This document shows, in pieces, positions 16,540 to 24,877 of a DNA stretch of 64,000 nucleotides. The notes below the pieces were generated by a model. That model had not been told where the DNA came from, made no database searches, and saw only the letters and a list, made by a program, of their open reading frames with translations. The position numbers and the translations under genes are program-made. The DNA comes from Aquitalea pelogenes (GTDB taxonomy: Bacteria; Pseudomonadota; Gammaproteobacteria; Burkholderiales; Chromobacteriaceae): positions 1 to 64,000 of the forward strand of contig NZ_LNQV01000009.1 in assembly GCF_001515305.1 (NCBI RefSeq), in the 5' to 3' direction. Every line of letters starts with the position of its first letter. Position 1 is the stretch's first letter.

Positions 16540-17634
16540 TCAGTGGGTTTTCAGTTCCTGCCACAAGCGGGTTTCCAGCCGCATGATTTCGGTAGGCAGG
16601 GCGCGCACGGTGAACAGCTTTTTCATTTCGGCGGCGCTGGGGTAAACCGTCGGGTCGGACAGCACTTCCGGCCGGATCAGCGGCTTGGCCGCCGGTACTG
16701 CGCTGGGGTAGAAGGTTTCGTTGCTCAGTGCCGCGGCCTCGTTGGGCGAAATCACATGGTTGATCCATTTCATCGCGGCATCGACATTGGGGGCGGTCTT
16801 GGGAACAGCCATCACGTCGAACCAGATCACGCTGCCTTCCTTGGGCAGGATGTACTGGATGGTGTAAGGCTTGTGCGCGGCCAGCGCCGCCATGCGGGCA
16901 GTGTTGACGTCACCGGAATAACCGAAGGCCATGCAGATATCGCCACTGGCCAGATCGGGTGCGTAGCTGCTGGAATTGAACTGGCCGATATAGGGCCGGA
17001 TGGTTTTCAGCAGCTTGAATACTTCCTGGTAATCGGCCGGATTGGTGCTCAGCGGATTCTTTTTCAGGTAGTACAAGCCCATGCCGAACATGTCCACCGG
17101 CGAATCCAGTACCGACACGCCACACTTGGACAGTTTGGCCATGTATTTGGGGTCGAACAGCATGTCCCAGGTATTGAGCGGCACGCCCTTGCCCAGTACG
17201 GACTCCACTTTTTGCAGATTGATGCCGATGCCGTCGGTGCCCCAGTTGAGCGGCACGCCGTATTGATTACCGGGGTCGCTGCCTTCCAGAATCTTCATCA
17301 ATGCCGGGTCCAGCTTCGCCAGATTGGGAATCTTGCTCTTGTCCAGCTTGCGAAACATGCCGGCCTGCAACTGGCGGCCAAAGTAGGCATCGGAGGGGAC
17401 GACAACGTCGTAACCGGAATTACCCACCAGCAGCTTGCTCATCAGGGTGTCATTGCTGTCGAACTCCTGATAGCGCACCTTGATGCCGGTCTGCTTGAGG
17501 AAGTTGGCATTGCTGTCCTTCGCCAGGCTATTGCCCCAGTTGTAGACATTGACCTGACCGGCATCGGCTGCCGCATGGCCGGACACGCCGCCCAGCAGGG
17601 CGAGCGCACAACAGGTATGGATCAGTTTCTTCAT
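16540..17634 (-). CDS. potF: PotF-like polyamine-binding periplasmic protein
   Basis: A 364-residue extracellular solute-binding protein with a signal peptide (MKKLIHTCCALALLGG...AAADA). VNVYNWGNSLAKD, the FDSNDTLMSKLLVGNSGYDVVVPS region and NWGTDGIGIN are typical of the PotD/PotF/SpuD family, which binds putrescine or spermidine for an ABC importer. No permease or ATPase gene lies beside it, so it must either serve a transporter encoded elsewhere or act as a sensor. It lies between the YtcJ amidohydrolase and the DUF3138 porin genes. Exact ligand uncertain. Confidence 0.88.
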   Translation of the reverse strand: MKKLIHTCCALALLGGVSGHAAADAGQVNVYNWGNSLAKDSNANFLKQTGIKVRYQEFDSNDTLMSKLLVGNSGYDVVVPSDAYFGRQLQAGMFRKLDKSKIPNLAKLDPALMKILEGSDPGNQYGVPLNWGTDGIGINLQKVESVLGKGVPLNTWDMLFDPKYMAKLSKCGVSVLDSPVDMFGMGLYYLKKNPLSTNPADYQEVFKLLKTIRPYIGQFNSSSYAPDLASGDICMAFGYSGDVNTARMAALAAHKPYTIQYILPKEGSVIWFDVMAVPKTAPNVDAAMKWINHVISPNEAAALSNETFYPSAVPAAKPLIRPEVLSDPTVYPSAAEMKKLFTVRALPTEIMRLETRLWQELKTH

Positions 17635-17710
17635 TTCTCAGCCTTTGTAGTGATGGCCGCTCTGCTGGCGGCATGGTGTGAACAAACGGGAATCAGGCAG
17701 CGACTGCGTT

Positions 17711-19330
17711 TCAATCCGTATCCGCGCCATACACGGCTTCCCCACGGAACACCGTGCAGAGCACCCGGGTCTGCTGCAGCTGCTGTATCGGTTGCGCAAA
17801 CAGGCTGCGCTCCAGAATCAGGAAATTGGCCTCATGGCCCGGCAACAGGCCGCAGCAATCATCAAAGCGCAGCGCATGGCTGGCGTTCACGGTGTGTGCC
17901 TGCAGCATCACTTGCAGGTCCAGGCGCTCGTCCGGGTTCCAGGCTTCTGCTGCCGGGTCATCCGTGGGCTGGTGGGTGACACCGGTCTGCATGATGGCCA
18001 GCGGGTCCATGGTGGAAACCGGCCAGTCCGAACCACCGGCCAGCATGACGCCGGCGTTGCGCAGGCTGCGTAACGGATAGCTTTGTGCGGCCCGTTCGCG
18101 GCCCAGGATTTCCTGGTAAAGGGCCTGCAACTGCGGGGCAGCAGCGGTCCACAGCGCCTGCACACTGGCAATGGCGCCAAGCGGGCTGAAGCGGGGCATG
18201 TCGTCCGGATGCACCAGCTGCAAATGGGCCAGTTGTGCCCGGCGGTCACGCGGGCCATTACACCTGGCAGCCCATTCCAGTGCATCCAGCGCCATGCGCA
18301 CGGCACGGTCGGCCAGGGTGTGAAAGTGCAGGTCGAAACCGGCGGCATCGGCCATGGCGACAATTTCATTCAGCGCGCCCTGCTCCCACAGCGCGAGACC
18401 TCGGTCCTGTGTACCCGGATAGGGTTCCAGCAAGGCCGCGGTATGGGATTCGGTCACCCCGTCAATGAAGATCTTCACCGTATGCACGTGCAGGGTGTCG
18501 CCTGCGTAACGGCGTTTCCAGTCTTGAAAGCGGGCAATCTGTGCCGCGGGATCATGCCGTGGCGTGGCCAGCAGGCCGGCACTGACATGCAGCTTGAGCG
18601 TGCCGGCATCCCGCGCAGCCGCATAGGCTTGCAGCAGGCCTTCATCCACCCGGGCGTCGAACCAGCCGGTAATACCCAGACGGTGCGCCATGGCGATGGC
18701 CTTGGCCAAGGACTGCGGATAACGGGCAGGGCCCAGTTGCGGAATCAGCCCGAACAGCCGGTACAGGGCGGCTTCGTGCACCACGCCGCTGGGCTGCCGG
18801 CTGCCCGGCTCCCGCTCATGGATGCCCCCTTTGGGGTCCTGGGTGTCGGGGCCGATGCCGGCAGCCGCCAGGCCCACGGTATTCAGGCAGCCGCTGTGTA
18901 CATCGTGGCCCAGCAGCAGCAAGGGGCGGTCCGGCAGGGCGGCATCGAGTTGCTGACGGGTGGGGTAGCTGCCGAATACGTTCAAATCAATGCCGCCGAG
19001 AAACACCCAGGGTTCCTCCGCCTGGGCAATGGCGGCCTCGCGGATCAGCTGCAGCACTCCTGCGGCGCTGTCGGCCCGGTCGAGGTCGGTATCGCCCACC
19101 ATTTGCTGCCCTTCCAGCGGGTGGGCATGGCCATCGACAAAGGCCGGGATGATCTGCTTGCCGCCAAGGTCTATCCGCTCGGTCTGGCTGCCGGCCATGG
19201 CAAGCATGGTCTGGTCATCGCCGCTGGCGATGATCTTGCCGCCGCCAATGGCCAGCGCGGTGTGCATGGTGCTGAAGTCGTTGCCGGTATGGATGCTGCC
19301 GTTGTAATAGATTTTTTCGGGATACTGCAT
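17711..19330 (-). CDS. YtcJ-type metal-dependent amidohydrolase
   Basis: A 539-residue amidohydrolase of the type-3 (YtcJ) group. The metal-binding DGHAHP motif is near residue 70, with later conserved segments VKIFIDGVTESHTAALLEPY, HFHTLADRAV and GSDWPVSTMDPL supplying further His/Asp ligands. The substrate is unknown; the family hydrolyses amide or related bonds. ATG 19330 is preferred over 19369 because AGGAGG stands five bases upstream. It sits between a LuxR-type regulator and a polyamine-binding protein, so an amide of a polyamine is possible (inference). Confidence 0.85.
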   Translation of the reverse strand: MQYPEKIYYNGSIHTGNDFSTMHTALAIGGGKIIASGDDQTMLAMAGSQTERIDLGGKQIIPAFVDGHAHPLEGQQMVGDTDLDRADSAAGVLQLIREAAIAQAEEPWVFLGGIDLNVFGSYPTRQQLDAALPDRPLLLLGHDVHSGCLNTVGLAAAGIGPDTQDPKGGIHEREPGSRQPSGVVHEAALYRLFGLIPQLGPARYPQSLAKAIAMAHRLGITGWFDARVDEGLLQAYAAARDAGTLKLHVSAGLLATPRHDPAAQIARFQDWKRRYAGDTLHVHTVKIFIDGVTESHTAALLEPYPGTQDRGLALWEQGALNEIVAMADAAGFDLHFHTLADRAVRMALDALEWAARCNGPRDRRAQLAHLQLVHPDDMPRFSPLGAIASVQALWTAAAPQLQALYQEILGRERAAQSYPLRSLRNAGVMLAGGSDWPVSTMDPLAIMQTGVTHQPTDDPAAEAWNPDERLDLQVMLQAHTVNASHALRFDDCCGLLPGHEANFLILERSLFAQPIQQLQQTRVLCTVFRGEAVYGADTD

Positions 19331-19456
19331 GCCTGCCTCCTGATTCATGACCGGCACAGGGTCATGCATCAGGAGGCTGTTGCGCCCCTTGGCAGAACCG
19401 TGTGCAACCAGTCCTGATCATGGCGGGAGGCGGGGCTGACTGTCTGTCCTCGGATT

Positions 19457-20278
19457 TCAGGACACGGCCGCAGGCGGGCGGTGACGCTGCTCCACCGTCA
19501 CGCACCAGGCAAACAGTTCGGACTTGCTGGTGACACCGATTTTGGCCAGCGCCCGCTCCATATAGGTGCGCACGCTGCACTGGCTGATGGAAACATGCTC
19601 GGCAATCTGCGGCACCGACCAGCCTTGCAGCATGGCGTGACAAATCAGCCGCTCGCGCCCGGACAGCTGTTTTCCAGCCCATTGCAGGCAACGGTCGAAA
19701 TACTGCAACAGGGTGTCTTGCGACGGGGTGATGCAAGGAGTGCTCAGCTGGGCATGCCGGGCCAGCAAGGGAATGAGGAAATGACAGGTCTGGCGCAGGC
19801 GGCTGAGTTCGCCAAGGGTAAAGGAAGGCGTGTGGCGGTTGCGAAAGATCGACAGCAAATACACATAGTCGGTTTCACAGCCCAGCAAGCTGCACTCTTC
19901 GCCCAGCGGGCTCTGGGCAATCATGCGGCCATAGGCGGTAGGCGGGTAAACCTCGTTGCGCGACAACACCAGCTGCGGGTCCTGCACTTGTTCGATGAAC
20001 TGCAATAACTGGCGATCCTGCTTCCACTCCATGTCCTGCTGGTATAGCGACAGGGCAAGCCGGGTTTCTTCCGGGTCGGCATTACCGGCAAAAAACAGCA
20101 CATCCAGCTGTTCCACCGCTTGCTGCTGACTGTCACGGCGAAAGCGCAGTGCGGTCATGTGATAGGAACTCGGGTCGACCACTCCGTGCAGCCAGCTCCA
20201 CAGGCGCGTGGTGAACTGAGCAGTCCCCAGGCTCTGTAGCAAGCCACCTGCCGTGTCCAGTGCAATGGTCTGTTGCAT
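19457..20278 (-). CDS. LuxR-type HTH transcriptional regulator
   Basis: A 273-residue protein with a C-terminal LuxR/FixJ helix-turn-helix (about residues 205-262: LSGRERLICHAMLQGWSVPQIAEHVSISQCSVRTYMERALAKIGVTSKSEL). The N-terminal 200 residues are not a recognisable receiver or acyl-homoserine-lactone domain. There is no luxI gene nearby. It heads the minus-strand unit with the amidohydrolase, the PotF-like protein and the porin, and likely regulates it. The downstream gap is 126 bases. Confidence 0.85.
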   Translation of the reverse strand: MQQTIALDTAGGLLQSLGTAQFTTRLWSWLHGVVDPSSYHMTALRFRRDSQQQAVEQLDVLFFAGNADPEETRLALSLYQQDMEWKQDRQLLQFIEQVQDPQLVLSRNEVYPPTAYGRMIAQSPLGEECSLLGCETDYVYLLSIFRNRHTPSFTLGELSRLRQTCHFLIPLLARHAQLSTPCITPSQDTLLQYFDRCLQWAGKQLSGRERLICHAMLQGWSVPQIAEHVSISQCSVRTYMERALAKIGVTSKSELFAWCVTVEQRHRPPAAVS

Positions 20279-20305
20279 CCTGCCTCCTCATGCCGGCTGA
20301 TCGGG

Positions 20306-20344
20306 TATCCGTTTCAGCCACACTATATATTGATGTGACGGATA
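20306..20344. promoter_or_regulatory. Spaced inverted repeat upstream of the LuxR-type gene
   Basis: TATCCGT (20306-20312) and ACGGATA (20338-20344) are perfect inverted copies 25 bases apart (centres 32 bases, three helical turns), enclosing CACA...TGTG and an AT-rich centre. The site lies 28 bases upstream of the regulator start, which suits a dimer-pair operator. Confidence 0.4.
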
Positions 20345-20422
20345 GCCAGATCGAAAGCACAAATCGCGCCATGCAGCAGGCCCCTGCACGCTCCTGCCGT
20401 ACAACCCTGCCCTGCTGCAAAA

Positions 20423-20455
20423 CAAAAAGCCAACCGGCAAGGGTTGGCTTTTTCT
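20423..20455. terminator. Bidirectional terminator after the amidase gene
   Basis: AAAAAGCCAACC, loop, GGTTGGCTTTTT. It has an A run on one side and a T run on the other, so it can stop transcription leaving the amidase gene on the minus strand. It shares its stem with the hairpin at 5116. Confidence 0.82.
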
Positions 20456-20476
20456 GCTTTGTACGGCTGTTGTGGC

Positions 20477-22183
20477 TTACTGGCCGAGTGCCGGGGTGCG
20501 CGGCGGAATCATCCGTCGGCTGCCGGTAGCCTCGAAGGCGCTGGCAAAACGCAGCAGCGCGTTGTCGTCGTAAGCACGTCCGGCAAAGGTCAGGCCCACC
20601 GGCATGCCGATATCGGCCATCACGCCCATCGGCACGGTCACCGTGGGTACGCCCAGGTGGCGGATGGCGAGGTTGCCATTGGCCACCCACACCCCGTTGC
20701 TCCAGGCAATGTCGGCGGAAGCCGGGTTGACGTCAGCATCCGCCGGGCCAACGTCGGCCACGGTGGGAAACAGCACGGCGTCCAGCTTGAGTTCGTCCAT
20801 CCAGTCTTCCAGGTCCATCTTGCGGATTTTCTCCAGGCCACGCAGGCCGTCCGGCACGCTGGCAATCTGGTCGAAGGACTTCAGTCCGCGCTTGGCCATG
20901 TTGACATACTCTTCCATGCCGGCTGCCAGATCGCCCTCGCGGTTGGGCAGGGTGCCGGGGTCGTGCGGGAAGATTTGCGGGCCATCCACGTCCGCCAGCT
21001 TGTTGAGCCTGGGGTCGCCGTTGGCACGCAGGAATTCATCGAAAGCCCAGCCGGACAATTCCCATAATTCATCGTGCAGGAAGTCCGGCGGCAAGATGCC
21101 GCGATTGGCCACGGTAGGTGCGCCGGGACGGTCGCCTTCACAGTTGGACACCAGCGGGAAATCCACCTCAATCACTTCTGCACCGGCGGCTTCCAGCGCC
21201 TGCCGCGCGGCTTCCCATAAGTCGATTACCGAGGCGCGGGTATGGATGCGCTGGCCGGTGGGGCCGCCAATGCCGGGCGCAGCGCTGGTGCCGGCCAGTT
21301 CGTCCTTGTTGATATACATGCGCGGCACGCCAAAGCGTTTGCCTTTGAGCGTTTCGGGCCGGGACAGCAGGGCCGGGTAGGCTGCCGGTCGCACGCTGGA
21401 GGCTTTGGGAATCGCCACCCAGGGTTGCAGGCGCCACAAGTCGCCACGGGTGACCGGGTCGTCTGCCACGATAATGTCCAGCACTTCCAGCAGGTCGGCC
21501 ATGGTGCGGGCATAGGGCACCACCACGTCCATGGTGGGGGTCAGCGGCCAGTTGCCACGTACCGAAATCACCCCGCGCGACGGGGTATAGGCGCACAGGC
21601 CGTTATTGGATGCCGGGCCGCGCCCGCTAGACCAGGTTTCTTCCGCCATGCCGAAGGCCGCGAAGCTGGCGGCAGTGGCAGTACCGGCCCCGTTGGACGA
21701 GCCGGAGGCAAACGGCGCGGTCAGGTAGTTGGCGTTATAGGGGCTTTCGGCGCGGCCATAACAGCCACGTTGCATGCCGCCATTGGCCATCGGCGGCATA
21801 TTGGTCTTGCCCAGGCAGATGGCACCAGCTGCGCGCAGACGGGAAATGGTGAAGGCATCGTGCTGGGACACCAGCTCCTTGAAGGCCGGGCTGCCGGAAG
21901 CGGCGGTCAGCCCCTTCACCAGATAGCTGTCCTTGGCGGTGTAGGGAATGCCGTCCAGCGGGCCCAGCGTTTCGCCACGGGCACGGCGCGCGTCGGAGGC
22001 TTCGGCCTCACGCATGGCTTCCGGATTGGGCACCACCACTGCATTGAGCCGGGTTGCCGTGGCGGGGCCATCGTAGGCCGCTATCCGTGCCAGATAGGCC
22101 TGGACCAGTTCCACCGCAGTGGTACGCCCGGATTCGAGCGCGGCACGCAGCTCGGCAATGGATAGCTCGGTAACCTCGATCAT
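20477..22183 (-). CDS. Amidase-signature family amidase
   Basis: A 568-residue enzyme of the amidase signature (GatA-like) family. The catalytic Lys is in IPYTAKDSY, the cis-Ser in the PFASGSSNGAGTATAASFA stretch, and the nucleophile region reads EETWSSGRGPASNNG instead of the common GTDTGGSIR. The core fold is therefore kept, but the Ser-Ser-Lys surroundings differ from GatA. ATG 22183 is preferred over 22225 because GGAGG lies seven bases upstream. It hydrolyses a linear amide; the substrate is unknown. It lies upstream of the LysR/agmatine deiminase pair on the minus strand as a single-gene unit ending at the terminator at 20423. Confidence 0.87.
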   Translation of the reverse strand: MIEVTELSIAELRAALESGRTTAVELVQAYLARIAAYDGPATATRLNAVVVPNPEAMREAEASDARRARGETLGPLDGIPYTAKDSYLVKGLTAASGSPAFKELVSQHDAFTISRLRAAGAICLGKTNMPPMANGGMQRGCYGRAESPYNANYLTAPFASGSSNGAGTATAASFAAFGMAEETWSSGRGPASNNGLCAYTPSRGVISVRGNWPLTPTMDVVVPYARTMADLLEVLDIIVADDPVTRGDLWRLQPWVAIPKASSVRPAAYPALLSRPETLKGKRFGVPRMYINKDELAGTSAAPGIGGPTGQRIHTRASVIDLWEAARQALEAAGAEVIEVDFPLVSNCEGDRPGAPTVANRGILPPDFLHDELWELSGWAFDEFLRANGDPRLNKLADVDGPQIFPHDPGTLPNREGDLAAGMEEYVNMAKRGLKSFDQIASVPDGLRGLEKIRKMDLEDWMDELKLDAVLFPTVADVGPADADVNPASADIAWSNGVWVANGNLAIRHLGVPTVTVPMGVMADIGMPVGLTFAGRAYDDNALLRFASAFEATGSRRMIPPRTPALGQ

Positions 22184-22367
22184 GCTTCTACCTCCACTTA
22201 AGAAGACGGGTTTCATTCCCGTCACGCTGACAGCCTTGCACCAAGCGCAGGCATGGGCGATGACGCAATATGGCGGCTAATCTACAAGAGTCCGGCTCAT
22301 GCGGGAAAATGATTCATTTTGATACACCCATTCATGCGACGAATACCTGGCTGCCAGCTGTACGCAG

Positions 22368-23321
22368 CTAGTCGGTGGATTCGATCAGGCTGCGCATCAA
22401 GCCACGCAGCCATAGCAGCGCCGGGTTGCTGTCCTGCACCGGATGCCAGATGCAGTTGAGGTGATAGCCAGGCAACTCCTCCGGCAGCGCCACCATCTTC
22501 AGCGGCCAGTAGCCTGCCATCATCGCCGCCACTTTCTTGGGCAGGATGAACAGGTGGTCGGTATGGCTGACAATGGCCGCCGCCGCCATATAGCTCTGGC
22601 TGTGTACCGAAATCTTGCGCTGCAAGCCGCGCGCGGCCAGAAAGTCATCCATCGGCGAGCCCAGATTGCCCAGTGGCGCATGGAAGACATGCGGCAAGGC
22701 AATCAGGTCGGCCAGGGTCAGCCGGTCGCTGCAAAAAGGGTGGCCGGCACGCAAGATGCCGATCAAGGGCTCGTTCAGCCAGGTTTCCCGGCACAGATAG
22801 CTGGGAATCTTCATGTATTCGTCAAAACCCAGCAGAAAGTCGATTTCCCCGTCAGCCAGCGCCAGTTCCGGAATCTCTTCCCGCAGGATGGTGATGTCGA
22901 TATGGACATTGGGCGCTTCCACCGCCAGCTTTTTCACCAGCGGCGGAATCAGCACGCATTCCACGTAATCCGTGGTGCACAGGGTGAAGCGGCGCGTCGA
23001 AGTGGCCGGGTCGAATGCTTCGGGCTGGCTGAAGTGGCTTTGCAACAGGCTGAGCGCCTGATGCACGCCCTGCTGCAGGTAGAGCGCCTTTTGCGTGGGC
23101 TGCATGCCGTGTGGAGAGCGCACCAATAATGGGTCATTGAAGAATGCCCGCAAGCGGTTGAGCGAATGACTCATCGCCGGCTGGCTGACAAACAGTTTCT
23201 CCGCCGCCCGCGTGACGCTGCGCAGGCTGACCAGGGCATCCAGCGCCAGCAGCAGGTTCAGGTCCAGCTGATGCAATTTCACATCATTCACCGTATTTAT
23301 GAAAGTATTCGTATTGTTCAT
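22368..23321 (-). CDS. LysR-family regulator divergent from agmatine deiminase
   Basis: A 317-residue regulator. The winged helix-turn-helix (DLNLLLALDALVSLRSVTRAAEKLFVSQPAMSHSLNRLR) spans about residues 19-78, followed by an effector domain of the NodD/NahR-like group (FTLCTTDYVECVLIPPLVKKL). It is transcribed away from aguA with about 157 bases between starts and is the obvious candidate regulator of agmatine degradation, with agmatine or a product as possible effector (inference). Confidence 0.9.
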   Translation of the reverse strand: MNNTNTFINTVNDVKLHQLDLNLLLALDALVSLRSVTRAAEKLFVSQPAMSHSLNRLRAFFNDPLLVRSPHGMQPTQKALYLQQGVHQALSLLQSHFSQPEAFDPATSTRRFTLCTTDYVECVLIPPLVKKLAVEAPNVHIDITILREEIPELALADGEIDFLLGFDEYMKIPSYLCRETWLNEPLIGILRAGHPFCSDRLTLADLIALPHVFHAPLGNLGSPMDDFLAARGLQRKISVHSQSYMAAAAIVSHTDHLFILPKKVAAMMAGYWPLKMVALPEELPGYHLNCIWHPVQDSNPALLWLRGLMRSLIESTD

Positions 23322-23478
23322 TTGCTGAATAGTTTGCCTCTCCCTAGACTGCGTCTGTCAATCACTTCCTCGTGCATGGCAGACAAAACCGGCTGACTTG
23401 TCGCACCGCCGGACTGCACTGCAGCTGCACGATGTCTTGAAAACTTCCGATGGCATCAATCATTGCATGGTGATTTCA

Positions 23479-24585
23479 ATGAACAGCACAACGCACACTA
23501 GCCTGCCTGCCGCCGACGGCTTTCACATGCCGGCCGAATGGGCCCCGCAACAAGCGGTATGGATGATCTGGCCGCAGCGCCCGGATAACTGGCGCCATGC
23601 CGGACGCGAAGCACAGCAGACTTTTGCCGCCATCGCCAAGGCCATTGCCGCAGCCACCCCGGTGTTCATGGCCGTGCCGCAAGAATGCATGGCCGCAGCC
23701 CGTGCCGTGATGCCCGCCGAAGTGACGCTGGTGGAAATGAACAGCGATGACTGCTGGATGCGCGACAGCGGCCCCACCGTGGTCATCGACCAGGCTGGCC
23801 AGGTGCGCGGCGTGGACTGGCAGTTCAATGCCTGGGGCGGTTTCAACGGTGGCCTGTATCACCCGTGGGATCAGGACAGCGCAGTGGCCAGCCAGGTATT
23901 GGCTCACCATGGCTTTGACCGCTACGCCGCACCGCTGGTGCTGGAAGGCGGCTCGATCCATGTCGATGGTGAAGGCACACTGATGACCACCGCCGAGTGC
24001 CTGCTCAACCCCAACCGCAATCCGCATTTGTCCAGACAGCAGATTGAAGCCTTGCTGTCCGAATACCTGAACGTCAGCCATTTCATCTGGCTGCCCGAAG
24101 GCGTGTTCATGGATGAAACCGACGGCCATATCGACAATATGTGCTGTTTTGCCCGCCCGGGTGAGGTGATCCTGCACTGGGTGGACGATGAAAACGACCC
24201 GCAATACCCGCGTTCGCAGGCCGCCTATGCAGTGCTGTCGCAAGCGCGCGATGCCAAGGGCCGCCAGTTGAAGATCCACAAGATGCTGTCGCCGGGCCCC
24301 TTGTACTACACCGCAGAAGAAACCGCCGGCGTGGTAGCCAGCGGTCAGGCCGTCCCGCGTGAAGTGGGCGAGCGCATGGCGGCTTCCTATGTGAATTTCC
24401 TGATCAGCAACGGCCAGATCATCTTCCCGCTGCTGGACGAGCGCACTGATGCCGCGGCCGCCAGCCGCCTGCAGGAAATCTTCCCGGAATACCGCATTGT
24501 CGGCGTACCGGCGCGTGAAGTGCTGCTGGGCGGTGGCAACATCCACTGCATCACCCAGCAGATTCCGGCAGGCAAGGCGAGCTAA
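23479..24585 (+). CDS. aguA: Agmatine deiminase
   Basis: A 368-residue enzyme converting agmatine to N-carbamoylputrescine and ammonia. Family markers are [66 protein letters not shown] and the nucleophile Cys357 in [11 protein letters not shown]. The start at 23479 (GGTGA five bases upstream) gives the normal family length; longer in-frame starts have no ribosome site. N-carbamoylputrescine amidase (AguB), the next step, is not in the window. It is divergent from a LysR regulator and followed by a terminator. Confidence 0.95.
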   Translation: MNSTTHTSLPAADGFHMPAEWAPQQAVWMIWPQRPDNWRHAGREAQQTFAAIAKAIAAATPVFMAVPQECMAAARAVMPAEVTLVEMNSDDCWMRDSGPTVVIDQAGQVRGVDWQFNAWGGFNGGLYHPWDQDSAVASQVLAHHGFDRYAAPLVLEGGSIHVDGEGTLMTTAECLLNPNRNPHLSRQQIEALLSEYLNVSHFIWLPEGVFMDETDGHIDNMCCFARPGEVILHWVDDENDPQYPRSQAAYAVLSQARDAKGRQLKIHKMLSPGPLYYTAEETAGVVASGQAVPREVGERMAASYVNFLISNGQIIFPLLDERTDAAAASRLQEIFPEYRIVGVPAREVLLGGGNIHCITQQIPAGKAS

Positions 24586-24614
24586 GCACTTCTCTCCACT
24601 GAATCGGGCACCAC

Positions 24615-24642
24615 AAAAGCCAGGCCTTGCGCCTGGCTTTTT
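24615..24642 (+). terminator. Terminator after aguA
   Basis: AAAGCCAGGC (24616-24625), a five-base loop and GCCTGGCTTT (24631-24640), then TT. The rest of the gap to 24877 shows no gene or clear signal. Confidence 0.8.
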
Positions 24643-24877
24643 CATTTGCCAGGCCTTGCCTGTGAACGCTCCAGCACAAAGGCATAGTCTGTTTGCATTA
24701 TTGTCCCCGGCCACGCAATCCTCTTAAGATCAAACCATACCTGATTGATGGCCAATGCCTGTGCGCCACAGCCGCCTTGCCATCAGCTCCGTCACCTGCA
24801 CCGCACTGGACAGCGGGCAATCCGGCACAGACCGGCCAAGGGCATGACGGTTTCACTCCAGGCATGGGACACGACAG

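Noticed and set aside
16540-17634. Complete polyamine ABC importer
   Set aside because: No permease or ATPase gene is adjacent; only the binding protein is present.
19457-20278. Quorum-sensing LuxR receptor
   Set aside because: Only the DNA-binding domain matches. The N-terminus lacks the autoinducer-binding pattern, and there is no luxI nearby.
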